The notes: generated by a model not told the origin, from the sequence alone. A stretch of 64,000 nt of DNA from Comamonadaceae bacterium G21597-S1 (GCA_027214345.1 JAPWHR010000010.1:1-64000); one strand, 5' to 3'. Shown: positions 36,110 through 44,821, counted from the first letter of the stretch. Numbers and translations: made by a program.

Positions 36110-37645
36110 ATGAAAACCAATCTCGTACGCCGTTCCGTACTGATGGCCGGCTCGCTGCTGGCTGCCGGCGCGCTCGTCATGCCGACGCTGGCCCAGGCGC
36201 AGGCGCTCAAACCGGGCAAGTTGCGCGTGGCCATCCTGGCCGACATCGCGAACTTCGACCCGGCGCAGTTTTCCTCGGTGAACTTTCCGCTGATCAAGAA
36301 CCTGTATGACAGCCTGATCGAATACACCGCCGAAGGCCAGGCCATTCCGAGCCTGGCCAGCGCCTGGCAGATCGGCGCCGGCAACAACTCGGTGACGCTG
36401 ACGCTGCGCAAGGACGTGAAATTCCACAGCGGCGCGCCGTTCAATGCCGAGGCCGTGGCGGCGACGCTGAAGAAGTCCGCGGATCCCAAGACCGGCAAGA
36501 ACGTGTACCCGACGATGTCGGTGGTCAAGGACTGGACCGTGGTCGACCCGTACACGATCCGGCTGAACTTCAACAATCCGGTGCCGGACAAGCAGATCAC
36601 CGACCTGCTGCAGTTCATCTCGCCGATCGAGCCGGCCGGCATCGAGACCGCCGAGACCAAGCCCGCCGGCACCGGCGCCTACATGCTGGCCGAGCGGGTG
36701 CTGGGCCAGCGCGTGCGCATGGTCGTCAACCCCAACTACTGGCGCGCCGAGAAGCCGCTGATCAGCGAGGTCACGCTGACGGTGTTCAGCGACAACGACG
36801 CCGCCAGTGCGGCGCTGGAATCCGGTTCGGTCGACATCGTCTACGGCGGCAGTTCGCGTTCGGCGCTGCGCCTGCGCAATGCCGGCAACCAGCTGATCCA
36901 GGGCCCGGGACCGCTGGTGCAGGTGTTCCGCATCAACAGCACCCAGGGGCCGTTCAAGAACGACAAGTTCCGCCAGGCCTTCAACCACCTGATGGATCGT
37001 GCCGCCATCCTGCAGATCGGTTATGCCGGCCTGGGACAGGTCACCGCCTTGCCCTGGGCGCCGGCCAGCCCGGCGGTCGACAAGTCGTATGACACCAAGT
37101 ACGCGTTCGACCTGGACAAGGCCAAGGCCTTGCTCAAGGAGTCCGGCCTGTCGGAAGCCGCGATGAACGACTGGAAAATGCTGGTCAATGGCGGCGACCA
37201 GGCATCGCTGGCGATCAGCCAGGTCGTGCAGAGCACGCTGGCCAAGGTCGGCATCAAGATCGAGCTCGACCTCAAGCAGGGCTCGGAATACATCGACGCC
37301 TTGCTCGGCGGCAAGTTCGCCGCCACCTTCGGCGGCATCGGCAACGTGCAGAAGTTCCCGACCCGCGTGGCGACCAACAGCATCTACCGCACGGTCAAGA
37401 ACCCGGTGCTGGGCGATCCGCATCCGCATCCGGCCTACGTGGCGGCGATCGAACGCGTGAACACGGCGTTCGGCACCGACGTCAAGCCCGCGTACGACAA
37501 CCTGAACAAGGTGCTGGTCGAGTCGGCGTTCGCGATCCCGACCAATACCTATGACATCGGCCTGATCGTGGCCTCGCCCAAGGTGGGCGGCATCACGCGC
37601 GAGATCGACAACATGCTGGTCGTTCGTACCATCGGGCTGCGTTGA
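36110..37645 (+). CDS. Peptide/nickel-type ABC transporter substrate-binding protein (system 2)
   Basis: A 511-aa family-5 binding protein. A Sec signal peptide (NLVRRSVLMAGSLLAAGALV, cleavage after LAQAQA near residue 30) is followed by KPGKLRVAILADIANFDP, VTLTLRKDVKFHSGAPF and FRQAFNHLMDRA. It is clearly different from the system 1 protein, so the two importers probably prefer different, perhaps related, compounds. Start 36110 is chosen over the ATG at 36092 because GAGAGGAAGC sits between them at ribosome-site distance. Confidence 0.9.
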   Translation: MKTNLVRRSVLMAGSLLAAGALVMPTLAQAQALKPGKLRVAILADIANFDPAQFSSVNFPLIKNLYDSLIEYTAEGQAIPSLASAWQIGAGNNSVTLTLRKDVKFHSGAPFNAEAVAATLKKSADPKTGKNVYPTMSVVKDWTVVDPYTIRLNFNNPVPDKQITDLLQFISPIEPAGIETAETKPAGTGAYMLAERVLGQRVRMVVNPNYWRAEKPLISEVTLTVFSDNDAASAALESGSVDIVYGGSSRSALRLRNAGNQLIQGPGPLVQVFRINSTQGPFKNDKFRQAFNHLMDRAAILQIGYAGLGQVTALPWAPASPAVDKSYDTKYAFDLDKAKALLKESGLSEAAMNDWKMLVNGGDQASLAISQVVQSTLAKVGIKIELDLKQGSEYIDALLGGKFAATFGGIGNVQKFPTRVATNSIYRTVKNPVLGDPHPHPAYVAAIERVNTAFGTDVKPAYDNLNKVLVESAFAIPTNTYDIGLIVASPKVGGITREIDNMLVVRTIGLR

Positions 37646-37652
37646 CCTGCGC

Positions 37653-39842
37653 ATGACGACGACGCCGACGGCCGTGCCACGCGAGGTCGACGTCGCGCCC
37701 ACGACCGGCGGTGCGGTCCCCGCGAAGCGGGTGAGCGAACCGCTGCTGTCGGTGCGCGGCCTGACCGTGACCTTTGTCGGTTCCGGCCGTGCGGTGCCGG
37801 CGGTGCGCGGCATCGACTTCGACGTACACGCCGACGAAGTGCTGGGCATCGTCGGTGAATCGGGTTCGGGCAAGAGCGTGACCTCGCTGGCCATCAGCGG
37901 CCTGCTGGACGACACGGCGCAAGTGCAGGGTTCGATCCGGCTCGGCGGCGTCGAGGTCACGACACTGGACGCGGAGCGGCTGCGCCAGATGCGCGGGCGC
38001 GACGTGGGCATGGTGTTCCAGGATCCGACGACAACACTCAATCCGGTGTTGCCGATCGGGCGCCAGGTGATCGAAGGACAAGTCGCGCACGGCCAGGTGG
38101 CGCGTGGCCAGGCCCATGCGCGGGCGGTGGAACTGCTGCGCGAGGTCGACATTCCCGATCCGCAGGGCCGGGTGGACCAGTTCCCGCACCAGTTCTCCGG
38201 CGGCATGCGCCAGCGGGCGGTGATCGCGATGGCCATGGCCGGCAAACCCCGGCTCATCATTGCCGACGAACCGACCACGGCGCTGGACGTGACCGTGCAG
38301 GCTCAGGTGTTGTCGGTGCTGGCCCGGCGCCAGCGCGACACCGGCGCCGCGGTCATCCTGATCACGCACGATCTGGGCGTGGTGGCCGAGGTGGCCCACC
38401 GGGTCGCCGTGATGTATGGCGGGCGCATCGTGGAGTCGGGTTCGGTGCAGGCCATCTTCCGTCAGCCGCGTCATCCGTATACCGTGGGCTTGTTGCGCAG
38501 CGTGCCGCGCATCGACACCGTCGACGAGCGGCTGGTCCCCATTCCCGGCCAGCCGCCAAGTCCGGCTGGGCTGCCCAGCGGTTGCAGCTTCCATCCGCGT
38601 TGTGCGATCGGGCGCGATCGGCCACTGTGTGCGCAGCAGACGCCGGCCCTGCGCGACGTGGGAGAGGCCCATGCGAGCGCCTGCCACTATCCCGACGAAG
38701 TGGTCGAACTGATGCGCGACAGGCCGGCAGTGGTTGCCGTTCAGCCGACGGCCGCGAACACGCCCGTTCCGCATGCGGGTGTGCCGGCTGGCGCGGCCGC
38801 GGCAGCGCCGGGCAAGCCCTTGCTGGAGGTGGATCGCCTGCAGGTGTTCTTCCCGGTCAAGGCCGGGCTGCTGCGCCGGCGCGTGGGCTGGGTGCGCGCG
38901 GTCGATGGCGTCAGCCTGACGGTGCGCGCTGGCGAGACGGTCGGCCTGGTCGGCGAGTCCGGTTGCGGCAAGACGACGACCGGCCGCGCCATCATGGGCC
39001 TGGTGCCGACCTCGCATGGAACGGTGCGGTTCGACGGCCGCGACATCACGCACCTGGCGCCAGCCGAGATGCGCAAGGTGCGCCGCAACATGCAGTACAT
39101 CTTCCAGGATCCGTATTCCTCGCTGAACCCGATCAAGACGGTCGGCGAGATCGTCGCCGAGCCGCTGCGCATCCATGGCCTGTACGACGAGGCCGGTGGC
39201 GCGCGCTGGGTCTCCGAACTGTTCGACCTCGTGGGCCTGCCGTCGAGCATGGTGAACCGGTTTCCGCAGGAGTTCTCGGGCGGACAGCGCCAGCGCATCG
39301 GCATTGCGCGGGCCCTGGCGCTCAAGCCGCGGCTGCTGATCCTGGACGAGCCGGTAGCCGCGCTCGACGTCTCGATCCAGGCCCAGGTGATCAACCTGCT
39401 GCAGGACCTGCAGCGCGAACTGGGCCTGGCCTACCTGTTCATCGCGCACGACCTGTCGGTGGTGCGGCATATCTCGAACCGGGTCGCGGTGATGTACCTG
39501 GGCCGCATCGTCGAGGAGAGCGAGCGCACCAGCCTGTACGAGCATCCCATGCATCCCTACACCCAGTCGCTGCTGTCGGCCGTGCCGGTGCCCGACCCGT
39601 CGACACGCGACAGCCGCAAGCGCATCATCCTGGAAGGCGACATACCGAACCCGGCGGCGCCGCCGACCGGTTGCCATTTCCATCCGCGCTGCTTCAAGGC
39701 CAGCGCGGTGTGCCGGAGCGAAGCACCGGTATTCCAGGCGGTGCCCGGCTTGCCGACCCACGTGGCCTGTCACCATGCGGGTCCGATCGATGCGGTGGCC
39801 GGCACCGGGGCGCAGCCGCGGGCAACGGAGGCCTCGGCATGA
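37653..39842 (+). CDS. Fused DppD-DppF double ATPase of a peptide ABC transporter (system 2)
   Basis: A 729-aa protein with two complete ABC domains in one chain. Domain 1 (about 30-360): Walker A GESGSGKSV, signature FSGGMRQR, Walker B LIIADEPTTALDVT and the extension GCSFHPRCAIGRDRPLC. A linker of about 40 residues rich in Ala/Pro follows. Domain 2 (about 390-710): Walker A GESGCGKTTT, signature FSGGQRQR, Walker B LLILDEPVAALDVS and GCHFHPRCFKASAVC. The fusion guarantees a 1:1 D/F pair. System 1 in this window has the two subunits separate. It lies 7 bp after the binding-protein stop and overlaps the next gene by four bases. Confidence 0.92.
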   Translation: MTTTPTAVPREVDVAPTTGGAVPAKRVSEPLLSVRGLTVTFVGSGRAVPAVRGIDFDVHADEVLGIVGESGSGKSVTSLAISGLLDDTAQVQGSIRLGGVEVTTLDAERLRQMRGRDVGMVFQDPTTTLNPVLPIGRQVIEGQVAHGQVARGQAHARAVELLREVDIPDPQGRVDQFPHQFSGGMRQRAVIAMAMAGKPRLIIADEPTTALDVTVQAQVLSVLARRQRDTGAAVILITHDLGVVAEVAHRVAVMYGGRIVESGSVQAIFRQPRHPYTVGLLRSVPRIDTVDERLVPIPGQPPSPAGLPSGCSFHPRCAIGRDRPLCAQQTPALRDVGEAHASACHYPDEVVELMRDRPAVVAVQPTAANTPVPHAGVPAGAAAAAPGKPLLEVDRLQVFFPVKAGLLRRRVGWVRAVDGVSLTVRAGETVGLVGESGCGKTTTGRAIMGLVPTSHGTVRFDGRDITHLAPAEMRKVRRNMQYIFQDPYSSLNPIKTVGEIVAEPLRIHGLYDEAGGARWVSELFDLVGLPSSMVNRFPQEFSGGQRQRIGIARALALKPRLLILDEPVAALDVSIQAQVINLLQDLQRELGLAYLFIAHDLSVVRHISNRVAVMYLGRIVEESERTSLYEHPMHPYTQSLLSAVPVPDPSTRDSRKRIILEGDIPNPAAPPTGCHFHPRCFKASAVCRSEAPVFQAVPGLPTHVACHHAGPIDAVAGTGAQPRATEASA

Positions 39843-40726
39843 CACCGATGGGTAGGCGCAGCCTGGACGTGCTGCGGCGCCTGCTGCAGCGCAAGGGTGC
39901 GATGCTTGGCCTGCTGTTCCTGGCCGTGCTGATCGTCACCACCAGCGTGGCCCGCTGGATCCTGCCATTCGACGCCCTGACGCAGGACTTCACCGCCATC
40001 CTGCAAGGCCCGAACCGGGTGCACTGGTTCGGTACCGACGAACTGGGCCGCGACATTCTCGCGCGTGTGGTCTACGGCGCGCGCACCTCGCTGATCACTG
40101 CCGCCGGCGCCGTGGCCATTGCCGCCGCCATCGGCGTGCCGATCGGCCTGGTGGCCGGGTTCTTCGGGGGCTGGCGCGACACGTTGCTGATGCGTTTCGT
40201 CGACGTGTTGTTGTCCTTGCCCGGCATCCTGTTCGCCATGGCGCTGATCGCCGTGCTCGGACGCAGCCAGACGGCGGCGCTGGTGGCCGTAGGTATCACC
40301 GGCATTCCGAGTTTCGCGCGCATCACGCGAGCCCAGGTGCTGTCGCTGCGCAAGCGCGACTTCGTCACCGCCGTCGAGGCGCTGGGCGGCTCGGCCGGCT
40401 ACAACATGTTCCGGACCGTATTGCCCAACTCCTGGAGCCCGATCCTGGTGCAGGTGGTGATCCTGTCGTCGGTGGCGATTCTGATCGAGGCATCGCTGGC
40501 CTTTCTGGGAGTCGGCATTCCGCCGCCGACGCCGAGCTGGGGCGAGATGCTGCGCACCGGCAAGACCTTTCTGTACGACTCGCCGACCTACGCGGTGTTG
40601 CCCGGCCTGGTGCTGACCTTCACCATCCTGTCGCTGGACACGATCGGCCGAGCGCTGGCCGGCGTGCTGGCCGATCGACACGAGAGCGTGGCCGACAGCG
40701 GCGACGCCGCGGGGAGCCGTCCATGA
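39839..40726 (+). CDS. Peptide ABC transporter permease, DppC-like (system 2)
   Basis: A 295-aa permease: HWFGTDELGRDILARVVYGAR, the coupling loop DFVTAVEALGGSAGYN and FLGVGIPPPTPSWGEML are typical DppC features. The ATG at 39839 overlaps the ATPase stop (ATGA), and its own stop overlaps the DppB-like start. The C-before-B order is less common than B-before-C. Confidence 0.9.
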   Translation: MTPMGRRSLDVLRRLLQRKGAMLGLLFLAVLIVTTSVARWILPFDALTQDFTAILQGPNRVHWFGTDELGRDILARVVYGARTSLITAAGAVAIAAAIGVPIGLVAGFFGGWRDTLLMRFVDVLLSLPGILFAMALIAVLGRSQTAALVAVGITGIPSFARITRAQVLSLRKRDFVTAVEALGGSAGYNMFRTVLPNSWSPILVQVVILSSVAILIEASLAFLGVGIPPPTPSWGEMLRTGKTFLYDSPTYAVLPGLVLTFTILSLDTIGRALAGVLADRHESVADSGDAAGSRP

Positions 40727-41670
40727 TGGGTTTCGTGCTGCGCCGGCTGGCGCAACTGCTGCCGGTGTTGCTGATCGCCTCCACCGGCATCTGGGCCATG
40801 ATCTATGCCGTGCCGGGCTCGCCCATCGGCGCCATCGTCGGCGAAAACGCCACGCCCGAGCAGATCCAGGCTGCCATGGTCCGCCTGGGGCTGGACCAGC
40901 CGATGGCGGTGCAGTACTGGAGCTGGTTGCGCAACGCGCTGGTCGGCGATTTCGGCCTGTCGATCCAGAACCGCGAACCGGTGCTCGACCTGATCGTCCA
41001 GCGGATTCCTGCCACGATACAACTCGGCGTGTCGGCCACCGTCGTCGGCCTGCTGCTGGGCGTGCCGGTGGCGGTCATCAGCGCGCTCAGGCCCGGGTCC
41101 TGGGTCGACCGCTGGCTCAGCGGCTGGAGCGCGCTGGCGCTGGGCGTGCCGACCTTCTGGCTCGGCATTCTGCTCATCCTGCTGTTCGCCGTGTATCTGC
41201 GCTGGTTGCCATCGGCGTCGGGCTACGTGTCGATCTGGGAGTCGCCCTGGCAGGCGCTGCGCAACGTGTTGTTGCCGGCGGTGACGCTGGGGGTGTATGT
41301 CTCGGGCATCTTCGCGCGTTTCCTGCGCGCATCGCTGCTGGGCGAATTGCGCGCCGACTACGTGCGCACCGCGCGTTCCAAGGGTTTGCTCGAGCGCGAC
41401 GTGGTCGGACGCCACGTGATGCGCAATGCCTTGTTGCCCTTCGTGACCATCGTCGGCCTGATGATGGCGACCTTCATCGGTGGCACCGTCGTGACCGAGG
41501 CCGTATTCACCTACCCGGGCCTGGGCCGGCTGCTGATCCAGGCCATCCACACCCGCGACTACCCGCTGATCCAGGGCTGCATCCTGTTCATCCTGGTGGT
41601 GTTCGTGCTGATCAACCTGGCGGTCGACATGTTGTACGCGTATATCGATCCGAGGATCGACTACGGTTGA
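40723..41670 (+). CDS. Peptide ABC transporter permease, DppB-like (system 2)
   Basis: A 315-aa permease with the DppB landmarks RRLAQLLPVLLIASTGIW, RLGLDQPMAVQYWSWLRNAL, GDFGLSI, YVRTARSKGLLERDVV and FTYPGLGRLLIQAI. Last gene of the operon that starts at 34552; it converges on the dioxygenase gene with only 25 bp between the stops. Confidence 0.9.
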   Translation: MMGFVLRRLAQLLPVLLIASTGIWAMIYAVPGSPIGAIVGENATPEQIQAAMVRLGLDQPMAVQYWSWLRNALVGDFGLSIQNREPVLDLIVQRIPATIQLGVSATVVGLLLGVPVAVISALRPGSWVDRWLSGWSALALGVPTFWLGILLILLFAVYLRWLPSASGYVSIWESPWQALRNVLLPAVTLGVYVSGIFARFLRASLLGELRADYVRTARSKGLLERDVVGRHVMRNALLPFVTIVGLMMATFIGGTVVTEAVFTYPGLGRLLIQAIHTRDYPLIQGCILFILVVFVLINLAVDMLYAYIDPRIDYG

Positions 41671-41695
41671 CGGCAAGGACGGCTCGCGACCGGTG

Positions 41696-42613
41696 TCATG
41701 GCGCCGCCTTGCTGCCGGCCAGCGCCGCATGCACCCGCTGCAGGATGTCGGCATGGCGGCCTTCCCCCGCCCTTGCGGTCGGATCGGTCGGGCGCTCGGC
41801 CATTGTGAAATGGCCATGGGTGTCCCGCCCGCGCACCAGCATCGCCAGCGGCTGACGTCCACCGGCCTGTTGCACGCAGGGAGCGACAAACCGCATCGCG
41901 ATGCCGATGCGCGGTTCGCTGGACAGGTTGGCATTGGAGCCATGCACGATCCACAGGTGATGCAACGACATCTCGCCAGGCTGCAGCACCAGGTCGACGG
42001 CCTGCGATTCATCGACCGCCACCGCGATCTCCTGGCCGCGCGACAAGGCGTTGTCGTCGGCCCAGGTGTCGCGTTGCGGCAGGTGGGGGCGCTGATGCGA
42101 GCCCGGTATCACGCGCATGCAGCCGTTGTACGGCGCCACCGGGCCCAGTGCGATCCAGGCGGTGGCGACTTCCATCGGCGACAGGCCCCAGTAGGCGCCA
42201 TCCTGGTGCCAGCTGACAAAGGCCTTGTCGCCAGGCATCTTGACGAACCAGCTGGTGTTCCAGGCCAGCAGGTCGGGGCCCAGCAGCTGCTGCACGGCGT
42301 CGAGGATGGCGGGCTCGCGTGTCAGCGCGTCGACCCAGGGCAGGACGAAATGGGTGTCGGCGTAGATCTGCCAGCGCCGTGCGGCGGGCAAGGCGTCGAG
42401 CTGGCTCTGGTGGTTGGCATGGAAGTCGAGATAACAACGGCGGTAATGCGCCGTCTGTTGCGGGTTCAGCGCGGGCAGGGGGCAGACGAAACCATCGGCA
42501 TCGAAGCGCGATCGTATCGGCGACGGGACCAAACTTGCCGCGTTCGCCAGCGACGTGTCGCCTAGCGTCGAGCCTGTATCCGGAGCAGTCGACGGGTTCG
42601 ATGTCGCGCCCAT
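41696..42613 (-). CDS. Phytanoyl-CoA dioxygenase (PhyH) family Fe(II)/2-oxoglutarate oxygenase
   Basis: A 305-aa jelly-roll oxygenase. The iron site is formed by His and Asp of SWHQDGAYWG and a distal His in LHHLWIVHGSNANLS, with the 2-oxoglutarate-binding Arg in EPRIGIAMRFV. CMRVIPGSHQRPHL is the usual signature of the family. Such enzymes hydroxylate fatty acyl-CoAs, amino acids or small natural products. It follows the D-threonine-aldolase-like gene by 24 bp and shares its operator D promoter; together they could hydroxylate a side chain and then cleave the beta-hydroxy amino acid (inference). Confidence 0.87.
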   Translation of the reverse strand: MGATSNPSTAPDTGSTLGDTSLANAASLVPSPIRSRFDADGFVCPLPALNPQQTAHYRRCYLDFHANHQSQLDALPAARRWQIYADTHFVLPWVDALTREPAILDAVQQLLGPDLLAWNTSWFVKMPGDKAFVSWHQDGAYWGLSPMEVATAWIALGPVAPYNGCMRVIPGSHQRPHLPQRDTWADDNALSRGQEIAVAVDESQAVDLVLQPGEMSLHHLWIVHGSNANLSSEPRIGIAMRFVAPCVQQAGGRQPLAMLVRGRDTHGHFTMAERPTDPTARAGEGRHADILQRVHAALAGSKAAP

Positions 42614-42637
42614 GTCGACCCCGCCCCGGCTCCGTCC

Positions 42638-43744
42638 TCAGATCGTGATTTTGCGCGCGCGCGCGACGACCGACCAGGTCTCGTCGGCCACACCCTTGTG
42701 CACCGCCCAGACGTCGCTGTGCAGCGCCATCGTCGGGCAGATATGGCGCGGGATGCCGTACACCACGTCGCCTACCTGGTATTGGGCTGCGCGCGGCGTC
42801 TGCACCACCAGGTGTTCCTCGCTCTGCGAGACCAGCGCCGCGTCTTCCAGGCCCATCAGCCGCACCCGGGGCTGCGGCATCTCGGCGGCGACCGCCTTGT
42901 GGCCCAGGTCCAGGCACAGCCGGTCCGCCGTGGGTTTGCTGATCACCCGTGTCATCAGCATCGCGCCGTTGAGGAAATGGTGGTCGGGGCACACCTCGGC
43001 CTGGCCGAAATCCCACAGCACCGTGGTGCCGGCGCCGACCTCGGTGTCGGGATGTTGCGCCAGCACGGCGAAGGTGGGAGTACCACTGGCGATCAGGCGC
43101 GGCACGGGGAGATCTTCCGCCAGCATCTGCTCGCGCAACTGCCATACCGGTGCGAAGGCGGCGTCGACCTGCCTCGCCAGTTCCTGGCTGTCGCTGTTGC
43201 GCAGGTGCCCGTCGTAGGCGTGCAGGCCACCGACGGTGATGCCGGGCGCCTTGCACAGGGCACGGTACAGGTCGGCGGCCGCGGCATCGGGAATGATGCC
43301 GGTGCGGTTCATGCCCACGTTCAGGTCCATGTACAGCGTGATCGACACGTTCTCGGCCACCGCAACCCGGCTGATCGCATCGAGATTGGCCGGGTCGTCG
43401 ACCAGCGTGGCGAAACGGGTGTCCGGGAAGCGGCGCATCAGGGCCACCAGCCGCGCGATGTTCGGCCCCACGGGCTGGTAGGCCAGCAGGATGTCCTCGC
43501 CACCGGCGGCGGCGGTCATCTCGGCCTCGGCGATGGTCGAGACCTTGAACTTGTGGATGCCGGCCTTGCGCTTGAGCGCGATGATCTGCGGCAACTTGTG
43601 GGTCTTCACGTGGGGGCGCAGGCGCTCGGCGCCGCCGGCCATGGCGACCATGCGCTTGAGGTTCTGCTCGACCCGATCGGGATACACCAGCACGGTGGGT
43701 GTGGGGATGGCGTCGGCGTTGGAGATGGCGTACCAGTCGGACAC
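42638..43744 (-). CDS. D-threonine aldolase / D-serine dehydratase-like PLP enzyme
   Basis: A 368-aa fold-type III PLP enzyme (alanine-racemase-like barrel). The PLP Lys lies in LRPHVKTHKLPQ; the C-terminal metal site has IPRHICPTM, the His-x-Cys zinc pair seen in D-serine dehydratase (DSD1)-type enzymes. Members cleave or dehydrate D-3-hydroxy amino acids. I start at GTG 43744 (VSDWYAISNADAIPTP) because the family usually begins there and because a -10 box of operator D overlaps the ATG at 43831, which would otherwise add 29 unconserved residues. First gene of a two-gene unit with the PhyH oxygenase. Confidence 0.85.
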   Translation of the reverse strand: MSDWYAISNADAIPTPTVLVYPDRVEQNLKRMVAMAGGAERLRPHVKTHKLPQIIALKRKAGIHKFKVSTIAEAEMTAAAGGEDILLAYQPVGPNIARLVALMRRFPDTRFATLVDDPANLDAISRVAVAENVSITLYMDLNVGMNRTGIIPDAAAADLYRALCKAPGITVGGLHAYDGHLRNSDSQELARQVDAAFAPVWQLREQMLAEDLPVPRLIASGTPTFAVLAQHPDTEVGAGTTVLWDFGQAEVCPDHHFLNGAMLMTRVISKPTADRLCLDLGHKAVAAEMPQPRVRLMGLEDAALVSQSEEHLVVQTPRAAQYQVGDVVYGIPRHICPTMALHSDVWAVHKGVADETWSVVARARKITI

Positions 43745-43829
43745 GGTGGGGCTTTCGTCGGTTGCGGGGGCGGACCCGGACGCGCGCGCGTCGCCTGCAG
43801 GGCATCGTCGCGCGGGATCCGTGGCATTC

Positions 43830-43886
43830 ATCTTAGCGGCGCGTGTCGCGCCGGTCGGTGCGGGGCTGTTTCGTCGGGTGAAATAG
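43830..43886 (-). promoter_or_regulatory. Operator D of the ATGTTTCG regulon and its -10 box
   Basis: CTGTTTCG-TCGGG-TGAAATAG (43866-43886) matches the palindrome imperfectly. On the minus strand TAAGAT (43835-43830) starts exactly 41 bp from the centre (43876), the same spacing as at operators A and C, and no -35 is seen. The expected start site near 43823 lies upstream of the GTG start at 43744. Confidence 0.6.
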
Positions 43887-44160
43887 CGGCGCTGCCCGCG
43901 CCTGCGGGCGTTGCGCCGGCATTGGCCTGCGGAGCCGGCGGCCACCGGCCCAACCCTTGGGTTTGGCGACCCCGCTAGGTCCATTCGCCTGCGCGCGGAC
44001 CCCGCGTGGCCATGTCAACCCCCAAGACATACATATGTGCGCTGCATGGTTATGGGGCCGCTCGCCGTCCGGTGCGCTACGCTGGTTGCCACAGGTGTAC
44101 GAGGACTGTCGTCCGAGCTTTGCCTGACGGACTTTGCCTTTCCCGACCAAGGAGATGACC
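43887..44160. other. Gene-free stretch between divergent operons
   Basis: Next to operator D lies a nested stem CGGCGC-TG-CCCGC-GCCT-GCGGG-CGTT-GCGCCG (43887-43918). Further on is a less GC-rich patch with CATACATATG near 44030. No open frame with a ribosome site or similarity is seen, and no clear promoter for the gene at 44161 was found. Confidence 0.4.
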
Positions 44161-44739
44161 ATGCGATTCGATCGAATTTCCCGCTGGGTGGTTGCCGTGG
44201 CGATGGCGACGCTGAGCTTGTCCGCCGGCGCGGCGACCAAGACCTATGTCTTCTCCCTCGACGGGATGCAGGAGGTCCCGCTGGCTGCGGTCCCCTCGAG
44301 CGCCATCGGCAGCGCGACCGTGACCATCGACGACAGCCTGGACCTGATCACCTTCTACGGCACGGTGTTCGGGCTGGACTTCGCGTCCATCGTGGGCGGC
44401 CACATCCATGCAGCGCCCGCGGGGGTGTCCGGACCGGTTGTGTTCGATCTTGCGCCGGCACTGGATTTCTTCGGACCGGTCTCCATCGGAGCCTTGCCCC
44501 CGGTGCCGACCAGCCTGGCGTTCGGCGGTGTGGCCAAACCGATGCCCGTGGGGCTGGCCTCGGCCATCAACGCGATGCCGTCGGACTTCTATATGAACCT
44601 CCATACAGCCGCCTATCCGGGTGGTGAGGTGAGAGGCCAGCTCGCCGCAGCGATTCCGGAGCCTTCGGTCTATGTCCTGATGGGGGCCGGACTCGGGCTG
44701 CTTGGCTTCATCGCGCGCCGGCGCCGCGAGCGACGCTGA
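44161..44739 (+). CDS. CHRD domain protein with PEP-CTERM sorting signal
   Basis: A 192-aa exported protein. A signal peptide (about 1-26, ending LSAGAA) is followed by a CHRD domain: TYVFSLDGMQEVPL, GGHIHAAPAGVSGPVVFDL and FYMNLHTAAYPGGEVRGQL. The C-terminus is a textbook PEP-CTERM tripartite signal: IPEPSVYVLMGAGLGLLGF then RRRRERR. The protein should be processed by an exosortase and displayed or released with exopolysaccharide; no exosortase gene is in this window. Start 44161 has AAGGAG upstream. A strong hairpin terminator follows 25 bp after the stop. Confidence 0.9.
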   Translation: MRFDRISRWVVAVAMATLSLSAGAATKTYVFSLDGMQEVPLAAVPSSAIGSATVTIDDSLDLITFYGTVFGLDFASIVGGHIHAAPAGVSGPVVFDLAPALDFFGPVSIGALPPVPTSLAFGGVAKPMPVGLASAINAMPSDFYMNLHTAAYPGGEVRGQLAAAIPEPSVYVLMGAGLGLLGFIARRRRERR

Positions 44740-44764
44740 ACGCGCGACCGCCCCATGTTCGACA

Positions 44765-44796
44765 AGCCCCTGGCGGCCGAGAAGCCGCCAGGGGCT
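44765..44796. terminator. Strong bidirectional hairpin terminator
   Basis: AGCCCCTGGCGGC (44765-44777) and GCCGCCAGGGGCT (44784-44796) form a perfect 13-bp stem with a 6-base loop. It separates the convergent CHRD and CoA-transferase genes and probably serves both, although T-runs are short. Confidence 0.8.
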
Positions 44797-44821
44797 CTTG
44801 CATGCGCCGACCGGCGCGGCC

